A stretch of 22,159 bases of DNA from an uncultured Bacilli bacterium (GTDB taxonomy: Bacteria > Bacillota_I > Bacilli_A > RF39 > UBA660): positions 1 through 22,159 of the forward strand of contig CAKORV010000017.1 in assembly GCA_934101625.1 (NCBI GenBank), in the 5' to 3' direction. This document shows positions 1 through 6,383 of the stretch, piece by piece. Made by a program: the position numbers and the translations under genes. Each line of letters opens with the position of its first letter. Position 1 is the stretch's first letter. The notes below the pieces were generated by a model. It was not told the DNA's origin, did no database searches, and saw only the letters and a program-made list of their open reading frames with translations.

Positions 1-80
1 ACACCTGTTCCCATCTCGAACACAGAAGTTAAGCACTTTAACGGCGAAGATAGTGTAAGCGAAAATAGCAAGTTGCCAAT
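1..80 (+). rRNA. 5S ribosomal RNA, 3' portion (partial)
   Basis: The window opens inside a 5S rRNA. The segment contains the conserved loop region around 'cccatctcgaacacagaagttaag' in pieces such as 'gaacacagaagttaag', and the 3' strand ending in 'agttgccaat', equivalent to the usual 'gctgccaagc' end. The 5' third lies outside the window. An eight-T run follows at 82-89 and probably ends the rRNA transcript. The exact 3' end (78-81) is an estimate. Confidence 0.9.
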
Positions 81-101
81 ATTTTTTTTGCAATAAAATA
101 C

Positions 102-130
102 TTGAAATGTTTTAATAAATATTGTATAAT
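102..130 (+). promoter_or_regulatory. Promoter for tRNA-His
   Basis: TTGAAA at 102-107 and a perfect TATAAT at 125-130 are separated by 17 bp. The predicted start lies about 5 nt before the mature tRNA-His, so the tRNA can be transcribed independently of the rRNA operon. Confidence 0.75.
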
Positions 131-141
131 CATATCTACAT

Positions 142-218
142 GGCGGTATTGGTGAAGTGGTTAACACACCAGATTGTGGCTCTGGCACGCAAGGGTTCGA
201 CTCCCTTATACCGCCCCA
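142..218 (+). tRNA. tRNA-His (anticodon GTG)
   Basis: A complete cloverleaf can be drawn: acceptor stem G142 (the extra G-1 typical of tRNA-His) plus 143-149 pairing with 208-214, C215 as discriminator opposite G-1, and an encoded CCA at 216-218. The anticodon GTG is at 176-178 in the loop 'ttGTGgc', and the T loop reads 'ggttcgact'. The encoded CCA end and G-1:C73 pair are diagnostic for histidine tRNA. Confidence 0.96.
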
Positions 219-230
219 TATTTGTTATTT

Positions 231-257
231 ACTTAGCAATTTTGCTAAGTTTTTTTC
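231..257 (+). terminator. Rho-independent terminator after tRNA-His
   Basis: An 8-bp stem (231-238 with 243-250, ACTTAGCA/TGCTAAGT) with a short A/T loop is followed by a T run from 250 to 256. It sits 12 nt after the tRNA. Confidence 0.85.
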
Positions 258-288
258 TTATAAATCTTATTGTTAAAATAATAATCCA

Positions 289-711
289 ATGTTATACTTA
301 AATAAAGCGGGTAACAAAATGAATACAAAAATGATTTTAAATGAATATTACGATAAAATGAATTATAACAAATACATTGGAATAAAGGAATACAACCAAT
401 TTTTAGATAAGTTATACAACAAATACAGAAATGAAATTATAAATAATAAAGATTTACAACTATTGTTTAATCAAGAAAATGAAAATCTAGAAAAACATAA
501 TCAAAAATATATTGAAGAAACAAGAAAAACATTTTGGATTAAAAATCTTTTTGATGATCATGAATTTGTAGAGGAATTTCCGGATGCGGAGGAAAGAAGA
601 GTATTCTATGTAGCATTAACTAGAACAAAAAAAGATGTATATTTATTAACACCAAGGGAAGAATCTAAAGAATCTCCATTTGTTAGGGAATTGCTGGAAA
701 GTGAAATATAA
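289..711 (+). pseudogene. Internally deleted UvrD/Rep-like DNA helicase remnant
   Basis: The open frame encodes 140 aa, against roughly 600-750 aa for the helicase family it resembles. The C-terminal ~45 residues carry the family's last helicase motif, 'AEERRVFYVALTRTKK' followed by a 'VYLL' strand and an 'SPFVRELL' tail, which is what superfamily-1 UvrD/Rep-type helicases with a HelD-like layout end with. The first ~85 residues, including 'HNQKYIEETRKTFW', look like the helical N-terminal region that precedes the ATPase core in the same proteins. Everything between them (Walker A, DEAD/QxxR-type motifs) is absent, so the frame looks like an in-frame deletion joining start and end of one gene. 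ATG 289 has no ribosome site; ATG 319, after 'gcgggtaac', is an alternative start. A terminator follows at 807. The C-terminal match is confident; the N-terminal assignment is weaker, and the product cannot be a working helicase. Confidence 0.7.
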
Positions 712-806
712 ACAAAGAATTTCGATTTAACACCACAAAAACAACTATTAACAAGATATTCACATTAACTTAAAAAATTGGAATTTTTCAAAGGATATAT
801 AATTAC

Positions 807-834
807 AAAGGGTTATTAACAATAACTCTTTTTT
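807..834 (+). terminator. Rho-independent terminator downstream of helicase remnant
   Basis: An 11-bp stem with one G-U pair (807-817 with 821-831) and an AAC loop runs into T829-T834. It isolates the helicase remnant from the holin gene at 885. Confidence 0.75.
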
Positions 835-884
835 AGTCCATTCCATTTATTAACAAAGTCATAAAATATATTGGAGGTATAAAA

Positions 885-1217
885 ATGTTAAATATGACCT
901 TATTAAAAAATGTCTTAATAATAGCAATGGCTAGTAGTATAATATCTACTGCATTAACTCAACAATTAAAAGAATCATTAAAATGCAAAGAAAAAGGTAA
1001 ATTACCAATAAAATGTTTTTTAATATCTATGATAATAGGAACAATGTTTAGTCTTACTTTTTCAGATATAAATATAAAATATGCTTTATGGGTAGGACTT
1101 ATAAGTTTTATAGGTGCGGATGCAATCTACAAAGCATTTGAAGACAAAATATTTAAAAGTTTTAGTTCGATAGAAAATGCGATTTATATAGAAAGGAAGG
1201 ATAAAAAAGATGTTTAG
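885..1217 (+). CDS. Small holin-like membrane protein
   Basis: This 110-aa protein has three hydrophobic stretches, about residues 6-26 ('LKNVLIIAMASSIISTAL'), 42-60 and 66-82, and a charged C-terminal tail ending 'ERKDKKDV'. Size, topology and basic or acidic tail fit phage holins of Gram-positive bacteria, which open the membrane so that the endolysin can reach the wall. The start is fixed by GGAGG at 873-877, 8 nt before ATG 885. The stop overlaps the start of the M23 endopeptidase by 8 bp, the classic holin-endolysin coupling. The holin call rests on topology and this neighbour, since holins share little sequence; another small membrane protein is possible. Confidence 0.65.
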   Translation: MLNMTLLKNVLIIAMASSIISTALTQQLKESLKCKEKGKLPIKCFLISMIIGTMFSLTFSDINIKYALWVGLISFIGADAIYKAFEDKIFKSFSSIENAIYIERKDKKDV

Positions 1218-1860
1218 ATATCCAGTTAATTATATTGCTATCACTCAATATTTTAAAAGTGGAGTCCACAATGGTTTGGATTTGGGATGGAATTCTAATT
1301 ATTATGGAAAAGAACAACCTATATATGCATCAGCTTCAGGAACTATTATTGAATTAAAAAATGATTATACAACTACAGATTCAACCGGTTCTTCATACGG
1401 AAATTATGTAAAAATAAAGCATGATAATAATCTATTCACACTTTATGCACATTTAAAAACAAATAGTATTCCCTATAAAGTCGGTGATACGGTTAACCAA
1501 GGAACGCAAATAGGAATAATGGGAAACACAGGAAGAAGTAACGGAAATCACTTGCACTTTGAAATATTTGAAGGAACAACAAAAGTAAATCCATTAAATT
1601 TAACTTATGTTTACAGCGATCAGATAATTTCAAAAAATTTAGATGCAACGGAAGGATTACTATATTACATTCCTGAAACACCGAAAGCTGATAAGGAATT
1701 ACAAGAACTTCAAGACAAAATAAATTTACAATTAAAAGAAATTGAATCATTAAAAAATGAAATAAATGAACTAAAACAAAATAAATTTGAATATACAATA
1801 ACCAAAACAAGTTTATATAAAATAAATTTATATGCGGGCGAAACTTTGATAGTAAAATAA
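1210..1860 (+). CDS. M23-family metallopeptidase, phage endolysin-like
   Basis: This 216-aa protein is a LytM/lysostaphin-type zinc endopeptidase that would cut peptide cross-bridges in peptidoglycan. The zinc and catalytic residues are all visible: H20 and D24 in 'HNGLDLG', H81 in 'LYAHL', and H114/H116 in 'HLHFEIF'. The peptidase domain covers residues 1-135. Residues about 160-195 form a Lys/Glu/Leu-rich coiled coil, and the last ~20 residues ('TKTSLYKINLYAGETLIV') look like a small beta segment of unknown role. There is no signal peptide, so export would depend on the overlapping holin-like gene, as in phage lysis cassettes. A ribosome site 'aaaggaagg' lies inside the upstream gene. No other phage genes are seen nearby, so the pair is either a prophage relic or a retained lysis or remodelling tool. 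Confidence 0.85.
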   Translation: MFRYPVNYIAITQYFKSGVHNGLDLGWNSNYYGKEQPIYASASGTIIELKNDYTTTDSTGSSYGNYVKIKHDNNLFTLYAHLKTNSIPYKVGDTVNQGTQIGIMGNTGRSNGNHLHFEIFEGTTKVNPLNLTYVYSDQIISKNLDATEGLLYYIPETPKADKELQELQDKINLQLKEIESLKNEINELKQNKFEYTITKTSLYKINLYAGETLIVK

Positions 1861-1882
1861 ACAATTAAATTCTTTTCTTCTC

Positions 1883-1911
1883 TTTAAAAAAACAAAATAA
1901 CTTGATATAAT
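1883..1911 (+). promoter_or_regulatory. Promoter for 1939 gene / xfp unit
   Basis: TTTAAA at 1883-1888 and TATAAT at 1906-1911 are spaced by 17 bp, with a TGn extension (1903-1905) directly before the -10. It lies 28 nt upstream of the start codon, with the Shine-Dalgarno AAAAGGGG in between. Confidence 0.6.
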
Positions 1912-1938
1912 TAGTACATAATAGAAAAGGGGAATAAA

Positions 1939-2736
1939 ATGAAAAGAATTATTATCTACATCTTGCTAATAATATCATTTACAGCACTTGGTATAATTGG
2001 TTTAAAAAATCAACCTATAGATTTGCCAGAAAAGGATATATTAAATAAGGAATTATATTTATATAATGCAGAAAATGGTAACTATGAAACATTAAAAATA
2101 ACAAAAGAAGAATTAACTTACACCGGAACAACATTAGACTTAACAAATTGCAAAAAGTACACATATAGTACTGGAACTGGTATACTAAAATTAGATTGCA
2201 ATAAAGCTATAAGAATAATCGGACAAGTTGGAAACTCATATGTTTTTAAAATAAACAATAATAATGTGTTTTTTTACCATACTAAAGAAGAAAGCTATAA
2301 TGGTAAATTTCAAAGAACATTTAATACTACTAAGGAAAATTATGTAACCGAAGGAATAACAAAAATAACCCCATTAAAACTGGATTATAACAAATTACTT
2401 CAAATATTATCACAACAAGCAAAATCGTACATATATGTAAAAAATAAAAATTGTACAGAAATATGTAACATCTACAATAACATTTTTTCATCAGAAAATG
2501 AACAGAGTAATAAATACTATCTAGAAATTGATGGTCTTTCTGAAGAAAATTTAAATAATTTAAACTCAATAAACAAACCATTCAAGGATTTATTAGGTAA
2601 TGAGACAGAATATCCACTAATTATCATAATAGAAAATGGTAACATTATAAGCAATTATGAGGTACAAGTTAATGGTTTAGACTTTAAAGATTACTTTGAT
2701 ATAATAGATGAAGAAGGTAGGGAAGATTATGAGTAA
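1939..2736 (+). CDS. Membrane-anchored protein with possible thioredoxin-like C-terminus
   Basis: A 265-aa protein I do not recognise by name. Residues 1-22 form an N-terminal membrane anchor, placing the rest outside the cell. The middle (about 35-145) is beta-rich, with cysteines in 'LTNCKKY' and 'LKLDCNK'. Residues about 160-255 look thioredoxin-like: a strand 'SYIYVKNKNCTEICNIYN' with a CxxxC pair where thioredoxins have CxxC, then 'YYLEIDGLS', then 'TEYPLIIIIENGNIISNYE', which resembles the cis-Pro strand and the 'P-x-hhh-x-x-G' edge of the fold. The pair spacing is unusual for a redox site. The Shine-Dalgarno AAAAGGGG precedes ATG 1939. The last 8 bp overlap the xfp start, so the two genes are translationally coupled, although no shared function is obvious. 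The thioredoxin call is tentative. Confidence 0.6.
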   Translation: MKRIIIYILLIISFTALGIIGLKNQPIDLPEKDILNKELYLYNAENGNYETLKITKEELTYTGTTLDLTNCKKYTYSTGTGILKLDCNKAIRIIGQVGNSYVFKINNNNVFFYHTKEESYNGKFQRTFNTTKENYVTEGITKITPLKLDYNKLLQILSQQAKSYIYVKNKNCTEICNIYNNIFSSENEQSNKYYLEIDGLSEENLNNLNSINKPFKDLLGNETEYPLIIIIENGNIISNYEVQVNGLDFKDYFDIIDEEGREDYE

Positions 2737-5059
2737 ATTAAATAACAAAGAATTAGCAATAATAGATAAATATTTTAGATTAGCAAATTATCTTTCAGTT
2801 GGACAACTATACTTATTAGATAATCCATTACTAAGAAGAAAACTTGAACTTAAAGATATAAAACCACATGTTGTTGGACACTGGGGAACCGCTCCAGGAC
2901 AAAACTTCATATACTTGCATTTAAATAGAATGATAAAAAAATATAACTTGAATATGATCTACATATCTGGACCAGGTCATGGTGGAGAAGCCATGATTGC
3001 GAACACTTTCATAGAAGGTTCTTATACAAAAATATATAATAATATAACAAATGATGAAGAAGGTTTAAAAAAATTATTTAAACAATTCTCTTTTCCAGGT
3101 GGTGTATCTTCACATGTTGCACCTGAGACACCAGGAAGTATTAACGAAGGCGGAGAACTTGGTTATAGTTTAAGTCATGCTTATGGAGCAGTATTAGATA
3201 ATCCAACATTAATCGCAGCCTGTGTCATTGGAGATGGAGAAGCTGAAACAGGACCACTTCAAGCAAGTTGGCAACTTAACAAAATAATAAATCCCAAAAA
3301 AGATGGAATAGTTTTGCCTATTTTACATTTAAATGGTTATAAAATCGCAAACCCAACAATATTGTCTAGAATACCTGAAGATGAATTGATTTCATACTTC
3401 AAAGGACAAGGCTACAAACCATATATAGTTGAAGGTAACGATGAAAAGAAAATGCACATCAAAATGGCTTCTACTATGGAAGAAGTAATAACTTACATAA
3501 ATAAAATAAAAAAAGCATCACAAAATACAGACTTCAGACCATTCTATCCAATAATAATCTTAAGAACACCAAAAGGATGGACTGGACCAAAAGAAGTAGA
3601 GGGTTCATTTAAATCACATCAAATCCCTTTAATAGTAGATGCTGAACATCCAGATAATGTTAGTTTATTAGAAAAATGGATGAAAAAATATAAACCAGAA
3701 GAATTATTTAATGAAGATGGAAGTATAAAAGAAGAAATAACAAACTATGCTCCACCACTAGATAAATGCATGGGACTGAATCCTAATACAAATGGTGGCT
3801 TATTACTAAAAGAATTAAAAACACCAAATCTAAAAAAATATGGAGTAAAAATAAAAACACCAGGTTGCATAGAAAAAGAAGATATGAGAGAACTTGGTAA
3901 ATACATTAGAGATTTAATAAAATTAAATGAAAAAAATAACAACTTTAGAATATTTGGACCAGATGAAGCCTTATCAAATAGACTTAATTATGTATTTGAT
4001 GTAACTAATAAAAAATGGGGTACTAAAATAATTAAACAAGATGAATTATTAAACAGAAATGGTATGGTTATAGATGGAGTGCTATCTGAACATGCCTGTG
4101 AAGGAATGCTAGAAGGCTACTTATTAACAGGAAGGCATGGCTTCTTTCATTCATATGAAGCATTTATAAGAATAGTTGATTCAATGACAAGCCAACATGC
4201 AAAATGGTTAAAAGTTACAAGTGAATTACCATGGAGAAAACCAATAAGTTCATTAAACTACATACTTACAAGTCATGTATGGCAACAAGATCATAATGGT
4301 TATACACATCAAAATCCCGGATTTATCAACCACATATTAACAAAAAAAGCTGAAATATCAAGAATATACTTACCATTTGACTCAAACTCACTAATATCAA
4401 CATTTGACCATGTAATAAAAACAAAAAATTACATAAATGTTATCATCGCATCAAAACATATGAGACCACAATGGTTAAACATGGAAGATGCAATTCAACA
4501 TTGTGAAAAAGGTTTAGACATTTGGGAGTGGGCAAGTACAAATAGTGGTAAAAATCCGGATATAGTCTTAGCATGCGCAGGAGATACACCAACTTTAGAA
4601 ACATTGGCCGCAACATCAATACTAAAAGAACACTTACCTAACCTTAAAATAAGAGTCGTAAATGTTGTAGACTTAATGAAACTTGAATCAAATAAAAAAC
4701 ATCCACACGGATTAACAGATTCTGAGTATAACAAAATATTTACCACAAACAAACCAATCATATTCACATTCCATGGTTATCCAAATGTAATACATGAATT
4801 AACTTATAATCGCACAAACAGAGAAATTCATGTAAGAGGTTACAATGAAGAAGGTACAATAACAACACCATTCGACATGAGAGTTCAAAATAAAATAGAT
4901 AGATACCACATAGTATTAGATGTCTTAAAATACGTACCAGGTTTATCTAAAGAAAAAGAACTTAAAAATTACTGTAATAAAATGTTAGAAAAACATAACT
5001 CATACATTAGAGAATATGGAAAAGATATTGAAGAGGTATCAAATTGGAAATGGAAATAA
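2729..5059 (+). CDS. xfp: Xylulose-5-P/fructose-6-P phosphoketolase
   Basis: The enzyme uses thiamine diphosphate and phosphate to split xylulose 5-phosphate (and usually fructose 6-phosphate) to acetyl phosphate plus glyceraldehyde 3-phosphate or erythrose 4-phosphate, the key step of heterolactic and bifid-shunt fermentation in the cytoplasm. Both family signatures are intact: 'EGGELGYSLSHAYGA' at residue 140 and 'GDGEAETGP' at residue 168, the latter binding Mg2+/ThDP. Other hallmarks are 'GHWGTAPGQNF' and 'SGPGHGG' near the N-terminus and 'TSHVWQQDHNGYTHQNPGF' in the pyrimidine domain. The protein is 776 aa, near full family length (about 790-825). I start at ATG 2729 and not at ATG 2708: 'aaggtaggga' just upstream of 2729 is the ribosome site, whereas 2708 has none. 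It overlaps the preceding membrane-protein gene by 8 bp. The transcript ends at the terminator at 5206. Confidence 0.97.
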   Translation: MSKLNNKELAIIDKYFRLANYLSVGQLYLLDNPLLRRKLELKDIKPHVVGHWGTAPGQNFIYLHLNRMIKKYNLNMIYISGPGHGGEAMIANTFIEGSYTKIYNNITNDEEGLKKLFKQFSFPGGVSSHVAPETPGSINEGGELGYSLSHAYGAVLDNPTLIAACVIGDGEAETGPLQASWQLNKIINPKKDGIVLPILHLNGYKIANPTILSRIPEDELISYFKGQGYKPYIVEGNDEKKMHIKMASTMEEVITYINKIKKASQNTDFRPFYPIIILRTPKGWTGPKEVEGSFKSHQIPLIVDAEHPDNVSLLEKWMKKYKPEELFNEDGSIKEEITNYAPPLDKCMGLNPNTNGGLLLKELKTPNLKKYGVKIKTPGCIEKEDMRELGKYIRDLIKLNEKNNNFRIFGPDEALSNRLNYVFDVTNKKWGTKIIKQDELLNRNGMVIDGVLSEHACEGMLEGYLLTGRHGFFHSYEAFIRIVDSMTSQHAKWLKVTSELPWRKPISSLNYILTSHVWQQDHNGYTHQNPGFINHILTKKAEISRIYLPFDSNSLISTFDHVIKTKNYINVIIASKHMRPQWLNMEDAIQHCEKGLDIWEWASTNSGKNPDIVLACAGDTPTLETLAATSILKEHLPNLKIRVVNVVDLMKLESNKKHPHGLTDSEYNKIFTTNKPIIFTFHGYPNVIHELTYNRTNREIHVRGYNEEGTITTPFDMRVQNKIDRYHIVLDVLKYVPGLSKEKELKNYCNKMLEKHNSYIREYGKDIEEVSNWKWK

Positions 5060-5205
5060 ACTATTTAATTAAACAAAAAATAAAGAGTAACATCTAATAT
5101 ACTAGGAATACTAAAAATTCCTAATATAAAATTTAATTAAAAATTTGTATTTCCTCCTAAAAATCGTTTAATAGACTATACTGGTCTCAAATATATAAAT
5201 TAATA

Positions 5206-5234
5206 AAAGCTACTTAACAAAAGTAGTTTTTTTT
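5206..5234 (+). terminator. Rho-independent terminator after xfp
   Basis: The stem CTACTT/AAGTAG (5210-5215 with 5221-5226), extended by a G-U and A-U pairs, has an AACAA loop and runs into eight T at 5227-5234. The stretch 5060-5205 has one further hairpin (5103-5123) without a T run. Confidence 0.85.
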
Positions 5235-5271
5235 ACACCAAATTTATGATAAAATTATAAAGAGGATAGTT

Positions 5272-6099
5272 ATGAAAAAGGGTATATTAATTATTATAAT
5301 ATTAAATTTAAATATAATGATGTTAAATGCATCAACTGGACTTCTAAAAGATGGAAGTATTTTTAAATGTAATGGTGAATACTATGGAACTCATGGAAAA
5401 GATGTACACTATCATAAAGCAGAAAAATCAACTAATGGTAACTACAAAGCAAGTGGAGAATCATTAGGTACAAATTGGGTATGTGACGGTGAAATTGTAG
5501 ACATTGACGACACAATAGTTTTGGAAAAACAAGAAGTAACATTTAATAGATGTGTAGATGGAGACACTGCAGTATTTAATGTAAATGGTAAAGAAGAAAA
5601 ATTTAGATTTCTAGCAGTAGATACACCAGAAACAAAACATCCTACAAAAGAAGTTCAAGCATATGGTAAAGAAGCAAGTGATTATACATGTGACAAACTT
5701 AAAAATGCAACTAAAATAGAAGTAGAATATGAAGAAAATAAAACAGATAAATATAACAGATATTTAGGATGGATATGGGTAGATGGAAAACTTTTACAAG
5801 AAGAATTAATATCTAATGGCCTAGCAGAAGTATCTTATATATATGGTAACTACAAATATACCAATCACTTATGCAATGTACAAACTACTGCAATAAAAAA
5901 TAACCTAGGAATATGGACTACTAACAGAGAAGAAGGATTTTGTTCAAGCATTAGAAAACTCAACATAGAAAGAACAACTACAACCACAAGTGAAGATGAA
6001 ACAAAAACAGAAGAAAGTCTAAATACTCAAGATTTACTATATTCATTACCAATACTATTTTTATTATTTATAGTAAAAAAACTAGGAGGTAAAAAATGA
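5272..6099 (+). CDS. Secreted, tail-anchored staphylococcal-type nuclease
   Basis: This 275-aa exported thermonuclease of the SNase family cuts DNA and RNA, normally with Ca2+. A signal sequence spans residues 1-20. A short Cys/His module follows at 27-71, with 'HGKDVHYHK' (41-49) between C33 and C71, as often found in secreted SNases. The SNase domain covers about 88-215 with the complete active site: D98 in 'CVDGDT', R112, D117, T118 and E120 in 'RFLAVDTPE', and R163 in 'DKYNRYLGW'. A Thr/Glu-rich linker (235-250) leads to a C-terminal hydrophobic segment (254-268) and 'KKLGGKK', so the enzyme is probably held on the outer membrane face. The ribosome site is GAGG at 5262-5265. The TGA stop overlaps the next start (ATGA), beginning a four-gene operon with two Ca2+ exporters. 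Confidence 0.93.
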   Translation: MKKGILIIIILNLNIMMLNASTGLLKDGSIFKCNGEYYGTHGKDVHYHKAEKSTNGNYKASGESLGTNWVCDGEIVDIDDTIVLEKQEVTFNRCVDGDTAVFNVNGKEEKFRFLAVDTPETKHPTKEVQAYGKEASDYTCDKLKNATKIEVEYEENKTDKYNRYLGWIWVDGKLLQEELISNGLAEVSYIYGNYKYTNHLCNVQTTAIKNNLGIWTTNREEGFCSSIRKLNIERTTTTTSEDETKTEESLNTQDLLYSLPILFLLFIVKKLGGKK

Positions 6100-6374
6100 T
6101 AATTAATGGAAAAGAAGTTAGTATTGATGATTTAGTAGAAACAATAGACATTAATAACAACATACCCAAAACAAGAAAAAATGGCTTAGTTTTAAGAAAT
6201 TCACAAATTGAAACATTAAAAAAATATAACATAGAATATGAAAACTTTACTAGTTTATCAAGCCTAATATTTGAAATAGAAGAAATCTTAACATATGAAA
6301 CTGACTTAGATGATTTAGAAGAATTGAGTGCAGAACTATCAGAACAAAACTACTATAATAACACCAACAAGTAA
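6096..6374 (+). CDS. Small acidic protein of unknown function
   Basis: A 92-aa protein, not recognised. It is predicted to be cytoplasmic, with no signal or membrane segment. It begins 'MIINGKEVSIDDLVETID', has a basic middle ('KTRKNGLVLRNSQIETLKKY') and a strongly acidic helical second half with Leu/Ile heptads (about 52-85), ending 'EQNYYNNTNK'. The layout could suit a small adaptor or DNA/protein-binding helical bundle, but no function can be assigned. Its start overlaps the nuclease stop by 4 bp, and its end lies 9 nt before the ATPase gene, whose ribosome site (AAGGAG) overlaps the stop region. It is therefore co-translated with the nuclease and co-transcribed with the Ca2+ transport genes. 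Confidence 0.8.
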   Translation: MIINGKEVSIDDLVETIDINNNIPKTRKNGLVLRNSQIETLKKYNIEYENFTSLSSLIFEIEEILTYETDLDDLEELSAELSEQNYYNNTNK

Positions 6375-6383
6375 GGAGTAGCT

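Noticed and set aside
2708..2728. ATG 2708 as start of phosphoketolase
   Set aside because: There is no Shine-Dalgarno before it; the region itself contains the ribosome site for ATG 2729.
5103..5123. Hairpin TAGGAAT/ATTCCTA after xfp as a terminator
   Set aside because: There is no T run on either strand; the real terminator is at 5206-5234.
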